64,000 nucleotides of DNA from Rhodobacterales bacterium (GTDB lineage: Bacteria; Pseudomonadota; Alphaproteobacteria; Rhodobacterales; Rhodobacteraceae). The stretch spans positions 13,310 to 77,309 of the forward strand of contig JAJNPS010000048.1 in the NCBI GenBank assembly GCA_021155205.1. Reading direction: 5' to 3'. Both the position numbers and the translations under genes were made by a program. Shown here one piece after another: positions 1-6,160 of the stretch. A model generated the notes under the pieces. The model searched no databases. It had not been told where the DNA came from and worked only from the letters and a program-made list of their open reading frames with translations. The first letter of the stretch is position 1. Every line of letters starts with the position of its first letter.

Positions 1-477
1 CAGGGTACAGGCCTTCAGAACCTTGCTTTCGCCGGTCTTGGACGTGTGGTCCATCACCACCACCACGCGCCCCACGCCCGCCACCAGATCCATGGCGCCG
101 CCCATGCCCTTGACCAGCTTTCCCGGGATCATCCAGTTCGCCAGGTCGCCGTTTTCCGCCACCTCCATCGCGCCCAGGATCGCCATCGCGATCTTGCCGC
201 CCCGGATCATCGCGAAACTTTGCGCGGAATCGAAATAGGCCGTCTGCGGCAGTTCGGTGATGGTCTGCTTGCCGGCATTGATCAGGTCGGGATCCTCCTC
301 GCCCTCAAACGGAAAAGGTCCCATGCCCAGCATCCCGTTTTCCGACTGCAGCGTGACCGAGACACCCGCCGGAATATAGTTCGACACCAGCGTGGGAATC
401 CCGATGCCAAGGTTGACGTAAGTGCCGTCCTGCAGTTCCTCTGCCGCACGGGCGGCCATCTGGTTGCGGTCCCACAT
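1..477 (-). CDS. scoB: 3-oxoacid CoA-transferase subunit B (partial, C-terminus off the left edge)
   Basis: This is the beta subunit of a class I CoA-transferase, which moves CoA from succinyl-CoA (or another acyl-CoA) to a 3-oxoacid in the cytoplasm. The translation starts MWDRNQMAARAAEELQDG and contains NLGIGIPTLV and the class I signature LQSENGMLGMGP, whose Glu is the residue that forms the CoA thioester. About 159 residues are visible of the ~210 usual for the family. The ATG at 477-475 lies one base after the subunit A stop, so A and B are co-transcribed and probably translationally coupled. Acetoacetate is the likely acceptor, but AtoDA-type specificity cannot be excluded. Confidence 0.9.
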   Translation of the reverse strand, partial: MWDRNQMAARAAEELQDGTYVNLGIGIPTLVSNYIPAGVSVTLQSENGMLGMGPFPFEGEEDPDLINAGKQTITELPQTAYFDSAQSFAMIRGGKIAMAILGAMEVAENGDLANWMIPGKLVKGMGGAMDLVAGVGRVVVVMDHTSKTGESKVLKACTL

Positions 478-478
478 G

Positions 479-1183
479 TCAGACGGCCTCCCTCTTCCTT
501 ACAGTCCTGTTCTCGATCCGCTTTTCGTGCGTCCCCTGGATCAGGCGATGCACATAGATGCCGGGCAGGTGGATCTTGTCGGGGTCAAGCGACCCAAGCG
601 GCACGATCTCCTCCACCTCGGCTACGCAGACCCGCCCCGCGGTCGCCGCCGGAGGGTTGAAGTTCCGTGCCGTCTTGCGGAACACCAGGTTCCCCGACGG
701 GTCCGCGCGCCAGGCCTTGACGATGGACAAGTCCGCCACGATGCCGCGTTCCAGGATATAGGTCTTGCCGTCGAAATCCTTGTGTTCCTTGCCCTCGGCG
801 ATCACGGTTCCCACGCCAGTGCGGGTATAGAACCCCGGGATGCCGGCACCCCCTGCGCGCAGCCGTTCGGCCAGGGTACCTTGGGGGTTGAACTCCACCT
901 CCAGTTCGCCCGACAGGTATTGGCGCATGAATTCCGCGTTCTCGCCGACATAGGACGAGATCATCTTTTTCACCTGCCGCGTCGCCAGCAGGATACCCAG
1001 GCCCGCGCCGTCCACGCCTGCATTGTTGGACGCAACTGTCAGCCCTTTGGTGCCTGCGTCCCGGATCGCCGCGATCAGCAGTTCCGGGATGCCACACAGG
1101 CCGAACCCGCCCGAGGCAATGATCATGTCGTCCCGCAGCAACTCCTTCAGGGCCGCCCCCGCATCAGGATAGATTTTCGACAT
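479..1183 (-). CDS. scoA: 3-oxoacid CoA-transferase subunit A
   Basis: This is the alpha subunit (234 aa) partnering the downstream B subunit in ketone-body or short-chain acyl-CoA use. The class I signature reads DDMIIASGGFGLCGIPE near residues 18-34. Further family blocks are SNNAGVDGAGLGILL and a GGAGIPGFYTRTGVGT segment that binds CoA. The open frame extends upstream to 1297, but the ATG at 1183 starts the conserved N-terminus and has a purine-rich GGGGG just upstream, so I use it. The length fits the family. Whether the natural acceptor is acetoacetate or another 3-oxoacid is inferred only. Confidence 0.9.
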   Translation of the reverse strand: MSKIYPDAGAALKELLRDDMIIASGGFGLCGIPELLIAAIRDAGTKGLTVASNNAGVDGAGLGILLATRQVKKMISSYVGENAEFMRQYLSGELEVEFNPQGTLAERLRAGGAGIPGFYTRTGVGTVIAEGKEHKDFDGKTYILERGIVADLSIVKAWRADPSGNLVFRKTARNFNPPAATAGRVCVAEVEEIVPLGSLDPDKIHLPGIYVHRLIQGTHEKRIENRTVRKREAV

Positions 1184-1354
1184 CGGAGCCCCCGGAAACA
1201 ACGTGCGATCATATGGGCGCGCCGCAACGGCACTGTCAATTGCGGCGCTGCCGCATGGTGGGAAAGAAGGGCCTGCATTCTTGGTCCACTGTCGCACCCG
1301 CCCTTTTTTGCGCGCGCGCCAGCCCGGCTATGGTGGCCCCGAACCTCCCCGCAG

Positions 1355-1428
1355 GCCCGCGAGGTGAGATGGCAGACACTGAAAACTTAAAATCCCGGCT
1401 TCTGGTCAGAGAAGCGAATTGTTTTCAG
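1355..1428 (+). pseudogene. decayed tRNA-Leu(UAA)-like 5' half with a hairpin
   Basis: Bases 1355-1398 align without gaps to the first 44 bases of the intact tRNA-Leu at 1485, with about 31 identities by eye. The shared parts are the acceptor-like GCCCGCG, a D-arm-like GGCAGACAC and the anticodon loop CTTAAAA. The anticodon stem no longer pairs, and no matching T-arm or 3' acceptor strand follows. Downstream the sequence folds instead into a nested hairpin: CTGAAAAC (1379-1386) pairs with GTTTTCAG (1421-1428), and CTTCT (1399-1403) pairs with AGAAG (1410-1414). It is probably the relic of a duplicated or disrupted tRNA gene. The rest of 1184-1484 shows nothing else I can support. Confidence 0.5.
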
Positions 1429-1484
1429 CGCCTTAGGGCGGTAGGTATGTTTTCAGGCCCGAAATAGGCCATGTTTGCGCCTGT

Positions 1485-1569
1485 GCGGGCGTGGTGGAAC
1501 GGTAGACACAAGCGACTTAAAATCGCTAGGGCCAGGCCCGTGCGGGTTCGACTCCCGCCGCCCGCACCA
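1485..1569 (+). tRNA. tRNA-Leu (anticodon UAA)
   Basis: This is an 85-nt cloverleaf with encoded CCA. The acceptor stem GCGGGCG (1485-1491) pairs perfectly with CGCCCGC (1559-1565), followed by discriminator A and CCA at 1567-1569. The anticodon stem AGCGA/TCGCT encloses the loop CTTAAAA, giving anticodon TAA at 1518-1520. A long variable arm, typical of leucine tRNAs, precedes the T-arm GCGGGTTCGACTCCCGC. It reads UUA, and UUG by wobble, both rare codons in a GC-rich genome. It lies convergent to the lytic transglycosylase gene. Confidence 0.96.
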
Positions 1570-1815
1570 CTTCCCGGCCGAGGTCATCGGCGACGCGACG
1601 GGCTGCCAGCGCCATTGCCCCCTTCAACTTACATTCCCAGACGACAAGCAGATGCCAGCCCAGGGTGACACGCGCAGCGTCGTTCCTGGCATCGCGCTGG
1701 ACATTGCCTTCAAGCTTGGGGCACCAGTACTCTGAACCTGTCCCATCGTGCTTCCTTCCATTCCTGCGAAAGGATCGCGCCATCAAGGCGTGGGATCAAA
1801 AAGCTGCCCGACGGA

Positions 1816-2679
1816 TCATCCCCCCGCCGCATTCACCCGAAAGACGCAAGGATCACTGACCAGTTCCGGCGGACTGACGCAAAGTCCCTGCGCAACCCGC
1901 CAGGCCGCCAGCACCTTGGGCACATAGTCGCGCGTTTCGGCAAAGGGCGGGATGCCTGCATTCGCCCTGACCGCACCCTCACCCGCATTGTAGGCGGCCA
2001 GCACCATCAGCGGGTCGCCGTCAAATTCCTTCATCAGCCAGTCCAGATAGGCCACCCCGCCTTCGATGTTCTGCTTGGCATCGGCGCTGTCGGCCACGCC
2101 GAACCGTTCGGCAGTTGCGGGGATCAGCTGCATCAGCCCGACCGCCCCCGCCGAACTGACGGCATCGACCTTGCCGCCGCTTTCGATGCCCATCACGGCC
2201 AGCACCAGCGCCGGTGACACATCGGTATCCAGCGTCGCCTTCAGGATCTCGGTGCCATGGGTTTCGGCCAGGGTCTGCAATGCCTGCAAACGCGGGGCCG
2301 AAACCGCCGCCCCGCCCGGACCGGCCGTCAGCGCCGCCAGCGCCAGCGGAAAACGGTCGGCGTTGGCGCCGATATTGGTCGGAACCGCGTCCCAGAACCA
2401 GGCGTAACGGGCGGGTGCGGCATCTTTCTGGCCCGGCGCGGGCCCGCCTTCGGCCGCAGGCTTTGCCGCCTCTTGTTCGGTCGGGGGCAGCGGGCGCCAG
2501 GGGCTTGTCGCTGCCAGCGCAAGGCGCCGCGCCTGCTCTGCCGGATCAATCTGCACGGTGATGCGCTTGTCGCCCGCACCCGGCGGCTTGATACGCTTGA
2601 AGGTAAACTCCTGGGCCCCTGCGGCGAAGGCTGGCACAGCCAAACTGACCGCGAGAATCACGCCAAAAACTGTCCGCAT
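1816..2679 (-). CDS. lytic transglycosylase, SLT domain (periplasmic)
   Basis: This 287-residue protein cleaves the glycan strand of peptidoglycan to leave 1,6-anhydroMurNAc ends. Residues 1-20 form a signal peptide (FGVILAVSLAVPAFA). A low-complexity linker runs to about residue 95, and the C-terminal half is the SLT/lysozyme-like domain. VMGIESGGK carries the catalytic Glu near 166, followed by GAVGLMQLIPATAERFG and VLAAYNAGEGAV. I chose the ATG at 2679 because the signal peptide begins there; the frame extends upstream to 2766 without coding character. It sits just upstream of, and opposite to, the Tad pilus locus, so it may open the wall for pilus assembly, but that is inference. Confidence 0.88.
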   Translation of the reverse strand: MRTVFGVILAVSLAVPAFAAGAQEFTFKRIKPPGAGDKRITVQIDPAEQARRLALAATSPWRPLPPTEQEAAKPAAEGGPAPGQKDAAPARYAWFWDAVPTNIGANADRFPLALAALTAGPGGAAVSAPRLQALQTLAETHGTEILKATLDTDVSPALVLAVMGIESGGKVDAVSSAGAVGLMQLIPATAERFGVADSADAKQNIEGGVAYLDWLMKEFDGDPLMVLAAYNAGEGAVRANAGIPPFAETRDYVPKVLAAWRVAQGLCVSPPELVSDPCVFRVNAAGG

Positions 2680-3035
2680 CGGGCTTGCCTGCCTGCCTTG
2701 CGTTTCTTGTTGGTGCAAGGGTTGCAGACTTCGCCCCCCCTGCCCAGAAAAATGGTCGAAAATCATGGCATTTCTGCCAGAATCGGCCCGGAAACCACGG
2801 TTCTTGCGGCCGGCGGGAAGACCATAAATGACACTTATACGATATTCGTCAGCAGGTTAGATAACTTTTCAGACTGTGCCCAATTTGTCCGAAAAAACCT
2901 TTGCTCTTCCCAACTGCCGCCACGATTTCACGGCTATATGACCCCACACCGAACGGAGATCGACGCGGAACAGAGGCCGCACGAAGCGATCCGCACCGTG
3001 TGTAACCAGTAGAGCAACTCCTGAGAAAGGGAACC
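2680..3035 (+). promoter_or_regulatory. upstream region and conserved leader of the first Flp pilin gene
   Basis: This gene-free stretch separates the transglycosylase gene from the first pilin. An AT-rich part around 2820-2900 is the likely promoter area, but I cannot fix -35/-10 boxes. Bases about 2908-3035 form a leader that recurs before pilins 2 and 3. Its shared blocks are GCCACGATT, ACACCGAACGG, CGGAACAGAGGCCG and GAGCAACTCCTG followed by AAAGG as the ribosome-binding site. Conservation outside the coding frame suggests a functional 5' UTR or regulator site, although recent duplication alone could also explain it. Confidence 0.55.
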
Positions 3036-3233
3036 ATGATGAACCTGATCAACCTCTTCGCTTCCTTCAAGAACGACGAATCCGGTGCCGTGACCGTTGA
3101 CTGGGTCGTGCTGACCGCCGCTGTTGTCGGCCTGTCGCTGGCCCTGATGATCGCCATCCGCCCGGCGCTGACCGGCACTGCGGACAACATCGCTGGCCAG
3201 ATCACCGCCGCCGGCACCGCCATCGCGCCCTGA
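3036..3233 (+). CDS. flp: Flp/Fap-type major pilin, copy 1
   Basis: This 65-residue prepilin is the subunit of the Tad pilus fibre. A short basic/polar leader (about 16 residues) ends in Gly before AVTVDWVVLTAAVVGLSLAL, the hydrophobic helix that anchors the subunit and packs in the filament. Cleavage by the TadV peptidase is expected after that Gly. Position +5 is Asp and +6 Trp, instead of the Glu-Tyr of canonical Flp pilins. The C-terminus is NIAGQITAAGTAIAP. Two ATGs stand in tandem (3036 and 3039) behind AAAGGGAACC. It differs from copy 3 at only three residues. Confidence 0.9.
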   Translation: MMNLINLFASFKNDESGAVTVDWVVLTAAVVGLSLALMIAIRPALTGTADNIAGQITAAGTAIAP

Positions 3234-3261
3234 TCTGACCCAGCTTGAAGACCAAGCGGTG

Positions 3262-3293
3262 GGCCGCGCATCCCTGGGGGAGGCGCGGCCTTT
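3262..3293 (+). terminator. terminator-like hairpin after pilin 1
   Basis: GGCCGCGC (3262-3269) pairs perfectly with GCGCGGCC (3283-3290) around a 13-nt loop, followed by only three T residues. Equivalent hairpins follow pilins 2 and 3, so it probably limits read-through between pilin units. The short T tract suggests it is leaky. Confidence 0.6.
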
Positions 3294-3721
3294 GCTCGGG
3301 TCGCGGCGCCTATCTCGGGCTGGCTGGCGAATTGCCGGGACGGCACTGCAGCGATGGCGCGGCCGCGCGGGTTGTTTGTGGTTTTTTCAAGGCAAGACCG
3401 CGCTGCCAGTGTCAACCAGACTGCATACAATCTGTTGAAGCTGGTGGCGATATCCTCGCAAGCCGTACCAATACAGAGGTCGGTCCTGCGGCGGCGGCTG
3501 TAAGAACTGATCAAATTTATTTGAATGTCAGATGCTTGGGAAGTGTTTCCTGGCCGCGACTGTGCCTGCGGAAAAAATGCCATCAGGCGACCCTACCTTT
3601 GCCACGATTTGATGGCTGACTGCTCCGACACCGAACGGAGATCGCTGCGGAACAGAGGCCGCAACGACAGGACCCGGAGCGGATGTAGCGCGTACGAGCA
3701 ACTCCTGAGAAAGGAACCATT
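3294..3721 (+). promoter_or_regulatory. intergenic region and leader of pilin 2
   Basis: There is no credible gene here. The stretch resembles the one at 3982-4406: both contain an ATACAATCTG block and a CACCAATACA or TACCAATACA block at similar spacing. An AT-rich part at about 3505-3535 may be the promoter. The conserved leader runs from about 3593 to 3721, with ACACCGAACGGAGATCG, CGGAACAGAGGCCG and GAGCAACTCCTGAGAAAGG immediately before the start codon. Confidence 0.5.
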
Positions 3722-3916
3722 ATGAGCCTGCTGAACCTCTTTGCGTCCTTCAAGGCCGACGAATCCGGAGCCGTGACGGTTGACTGGGTCGTGCTGACCG
3801 CAGCCGTCGTCGGCCTGGCGCTTGCCCTGATGGCCGCGATCCGCCCGGCGCTGACCGGCACAGCCGACAACATCGCGGGCCAGATCACCGCAGCGGGGAC
3901 CGCAATCGCCCCCTGA
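3722..3916 (+). CDS. flp: Flp-type pilin, copy 2
   Basis: This 64-residue Flp pilin paralogue reads MSLLNLFASFKADESG and then AVTVDWVVLTAAVVGLALAL. It is nearly identical to copies 1 and 3 in the mature part, with differences mainly in the leader and mid-helix. The predicted prepilin cleavage site and Asp at +5 are conserved. It lies exactly 686 bases after copy 1. The ribosome-binding AAAGG is followed by a slightly different spacer from the other copies. It probably builds the same or a mixed fibre; which copy is expressed cannot be read from the sequence. Confidence 0.88.
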   Translation: MSLLNLFASFKADESGAVTVDWVVLTAAVVGLALALMAAIRPALTGTADNIAGQITAAGTAIAP

Positions 3917-3945
3917 TCCGGTCTGTTCCGGACTGACGAACCAGC

Positions 3946-3981
3946 AAAGCCGCGCCTTTCCGATGGGAAGGCGCGGCTTTT
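3946..3981 (+). terminator. Rho-independent terminator after pilin 2
   Basis: A 13-bp perfect stem, AAAGCCGCGCCTT (3946-3958) with AAGGCGCGGCTTT (3968-3980), closes a 9-nt loop and runs into a T tract (3978-3981). This is the strongest terminator of the pilin cluster and should isolate pilin 2 from pilin 3. Confidence 0.85.
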
Positions 3982-4406
3982 GCATCTGCGATGCAAGCCG
4001 CGGCAACCAGCCACCTGATTCCCGCCTGGTGCCATCACAAATGGGGTCTGACAGTGCGAGTACGGTTTGTGTCGGTTTCGGGGCAGCGCCGCCGGACCGG
4101 CGTTCGGCGCCGGGATACAATCTGACCAGAACCGTCTGCAACCATCGAATTCTCGCACCAATACAATAAGCGGGATAAGCCTGATTAAGATATGATGAAG
4201 AAATGTTTTGATATTTATCAGATAGTTATGTTGATTTTGACGGCCAAGGCCCGAATTCCTCGAAATGCCTTTCGACGCCCCAACTGCTGCCACGATTGCG
4301 GGGCCATATCTCCCCACACCGAACGGCGATCGGAACGGAACAGAGGCCGTGACGAAGGGACCCGCACCGTGTGTAACCAGTAGAGCAACTCCTGTGAAAG
4401 GGAACC
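3982..4406 (+). promoter_or_regulatory. intergenic region and leader of pilin 3
   Basis: No gene is supported here. The region is the counterpart of 3294-3721. AT-rich sequence at about 4170-4240 probably holds the promoter. From about 4268 the leader closely matches that of pilin 1, including the CCGCACCGTGTGTAACCAGT block that pilin 2 lacks, then GAGCAACTCCTG and AAAGGGAACC before the ATG. Confidence 0.5.
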
Positions 4407-4604
4407 ATGATGAACCTGTTGAACCTCTTCGCTTCCTTCAAGAACGACGAATCCGGCGCCGTGACCGTTGACTGGGTTGTGCTGACCGCCGCTGTTGTCG
4501 GCCTGTCGCTGGCCCTGATGCTGGCCATCCGCCCGGCGCTGACCGGCACCGCTGGCAACATCGCTGGCCAGATCACCGCCGCCGGCACCGCCATCGCGCC
4601 CTGA
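4407..4604 (+). CDS. flp: Flp-type pilin, copy 3
   Basis: This 65-residue Flp pilin is almost identical to copy 1: three substitutions (Ile5 to Leu, Ile39 to Leu, Asp50 to Gly). It has the same leader, the same predicted cleavage after Gly before AVTVDWVVLT and the same C-terminus. It starts 685 bases after copy 2. The near identity of coding and leader sequence to copy 1 suggests recent duplication or gene conversion between them. Confidence 0.88.
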   Translation: MMNLLNLFASFKNDESGAVTVDWVVLTAAVVGLSLALMLAIRPALTGTAGNIAGQITAAGTAIAP

Positions 4605-4625
4605 TCCGAAGCGACTCTCTGACCG

Positions 4626-4662
4626 AAAAAGGCCGCGTATCCCAAGGGATGCGCGGCTTTTT
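4626..4662 (+). terminator. Rho-independent terminator after pilin 3
   Basis: GCCGCG (4632-4637) pairs with CGCGGC (4652-4657), extended inward by ATCCC/GGGAT. It is flanked by A5 on the 5' side and T5 (4658-4662) on the 3' side, so it could work in both orientations. Confidence 0.82.
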
Positions 4663-4862
4663 CGTTGTTGCGGGCGGCGGCGGCAACGCTCCGCGGCCCG
4701 AGGACACCTGGATGTCGGTGTGGTTCGCATGCGCCTGCCAACCCGCGCAAATCGCCCTGAAATGCGCTTATCCTTCCCCAAGAATTGCCACATTTGTTGG
4801 GGAAAAGCAAAGCATGTGGTGGGCGTGGTTCCGGTAGTTGTCGCGTGCAGGAGACAAGGTAG

Positions 4863-5045
4863 ATGATGAAAGAGTTTGTCGCGTTCCTAGGGGCCGAAGA
4901 CGGCGCTGTGACGGTGGACTGGGTTGTGTTGACCGCAGGTGTCGTCGGTCTTGGGATGCTGCTTTTGATCCCGATCGGCATCGCCATCACCGGCACCACG
5001 GACAATATCGCCGTCACCATCACGTCGGCGCAGACGACGCCCTGA
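4863..5045 (+). CDS. flp: divergent Flp-type pilin, copy 4
   Basis: This 60-residue pilin reads MMKEFVAFLGAEDG and then AVTVDWVVLTAGVVGLGMLL. It keeps the predicted cleavage site and the VDWVVLT core, but the helix C-terminus and tail (GTTDNIAVTITSAQTTP) differ from copies 1-3. Upstream, TTCCCCAA (4774-4781) and TTGGGGAA (4797-4804) form an inverted repeat that could be an operator. Two ATGs (4863, 4866) follow a GGAG/AAGG purine stretch. Only 64 bases separate it from cpaB, so it is probably the pilin co-transcribed with the assembly genes, either a minor subunit or a paralogue with a separate role. Confidence 0.85.
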   Translation: MMKEFVAFLGAEDGAVTVDWVVLTAGVVGLGMLLLIPIGIAITGTTDNIAVTITSAQTTP

Positions 5046-5109
5046 CCGGGGCAACATGGCGTTGCCGGGGCATGGGGCCCGACGGCAATGTGGGAAAAGG
5101 GGTTGAACC

Positions 5110-5952
5110 GTGCGATTGATGTTTGGGGTTGTGCTGATCGTCGGCCTGGCGCTTGCCGGGTTTGCGGTCTACATGGTGCAGGGCTATTTCGAGCAGCAGC
5201 AGACTGCCCTTGCACAAGAGCAGGAGCTGCGCATGAAGACCGGTCCCCTGGTCGAGGTCTTTGTGCTGAACAAGCCGCTCAACTACGGCGATCCGATCAC
5301 CCCCGAGGACGTGCAGGTGATCTACTGGCAGGAAAATGCGCTGCCCGAGGGCATCTTTCGCGATCGGGCCACGCTGTTTCCCGAAGCCGCCCCCGGCCCG
5401 CGCTACATGATGCGCGGCACGGGCGCATTCGAGCCGCTTTTGGCCTCGCGCGTGACGGAACCCGGCGAGGCTGCGGGCCTGACGGGCAAGCTGGGGCCGG
5501 GTCTGGGGGCCTTTACCATCCGGGTCGATTCCTCGTCCGGTTTGGCCGGGCTGCAGCCCGAGGACCGCGTCGATGTCTACTGGACCGGCGTGGCACCAGG
5601 CGGCAACGGCGAAGTGACGCGCCTGATCGAAGCCGCGGTCCAGATCATTGCCCTGGACCAGGCGCCAAAGGTCGCGGGCGAAGATGCCTTGCAGATGGTG
5701 CGCACCGTGACAGTGTCCGGCTCGCGCGAAAAGATCGCGCGACTGGCCCAGGCTCAGGCAACGGGGCGGCTGGCGCTGTCGGTGGTCGGCAATGGCGCGG
5801 CCGCGGCGGACGGCACGATCGAGGTCAATGGCAGTTCGCTTCTGGGCATGTCGCCCGAAGAAGTCGTGCAGGTCGAGACCGCCCGCGTCTGTACCACGCG
5901 GGTGCGCAAGGGCGGCGAAATGATCGAAACCGAGATCCCCTGCACCAACTAG
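5110..5952 (+). CDS. cpaB: Flp pilus assembly protein CpaB (RcpC)
   Basis: This 280-residue periplasmic, membrane-anchored Tad assembly factor has one N-terminal helix (MFGVVLIVGLALAGFAVYMV) and then a SAF domain at about residues 48-115 (VEVFVLNKPLNYGDPITPEDV). The SAF/RcpC region continues with AFTIRVDSSSGLAGLQPEDRVDVYW. CpaB proteins are thought to work with the secretin, possibly through wall contact. The start is GTG at 5110 behind AAAAGGGG. It is followed by a terminator-like hairpin before cpaC, so expression of the two may be partly uncoupled. Confidence 0.9.
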   Translation: MRLMFGVVLIVGLALAGFAVYMVQGYFEQQQTALAQEQELRMKTGPLVEVFVLNKPLNYGDPITPEDVQVIYWQENALPEGIFRDRATLFPEAAPGPRYMMRGTGAFEPLLASRVTEPGEAAGLTGKLGPGLGAFTIRVDSSSGLAGLQPEDRVDVYWTGVAPGGNGEVTRLIEAAVQIIALDQAPKVAGEDALQMVRTVTVSGSREKIARLAQAQATGRLALSVVGNGAAAADGTIEVNGSSLLGMSPEEVVQVETARVCTTRVRKGGEMIETEIPCTN

Positions 5953-5970
5953 GATTTGCGAAGATTGTCG

Positions 5971-5999
5971 ATGGCGGCCACCTTATCTGGGGCCGCCAT
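5971..5999 (+). terminator. hairpin between cpaB and cpaC
   Basis: ATGGCGGCC (5971-5979) pairs perfectly with GGCCGCCAT (5991-5999) around an 11-nt loop, followed by a weak T-rich tail. It may attenuate transcription from cpaB into cpaC. A perfect DnaA-box-like TTATCCACA lies at 6036-6044 in the same 208-bp gap. Confidence 0.6.
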
Positions 6000-6160
6000 T
6001 GTCATTTCTGGCGACAGGTTGCGGTCTGTTGCACGTTATCCACATCAGCAATCTCCTCCAACCTTTTGATTCTTGCAAAAAAACCCTGACTCCTGCATCT
6101 TGGCGGGAATACTGGGCGATAAAGACCCAATCAGAGGCGTGGTCGAAAGGGCAGATCACA

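Larger units (their letters stand above)
2908..4662 (+). repeat. three tandem ~685-bp pilin units
   Basis: Pilin starts lie at 3036, 3722 and 4407, that is 686 and 685 bases apart. Each unit consists of conserved leader, pilin gene and terminator hairpin, and partly alignable spacer blocks also recur. The even period and shared non-coding blocks indicate two successive tandem duplications of one unit. The fourth pilin (4863) lacks this leader and is divergent, so it is not part of the array. Confidence 0.8.

Noticed and set aside
1526..1786. small open frames on both strands between tRNA-Leu and the transglycosylase gene
   Set aside because: They overlap the tRNA, lack ribosome-binding sites and family motifs; nothing else is supported in 1570-1815.
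3036..4604. pilin array read as a CRISPR-like or phage tandem repeat
   Set aside because: The repeated units contain intact pilin genes with leaders and terminators and a 685-bp period; they have none of the short repeat-spacer structure of CRISPR.
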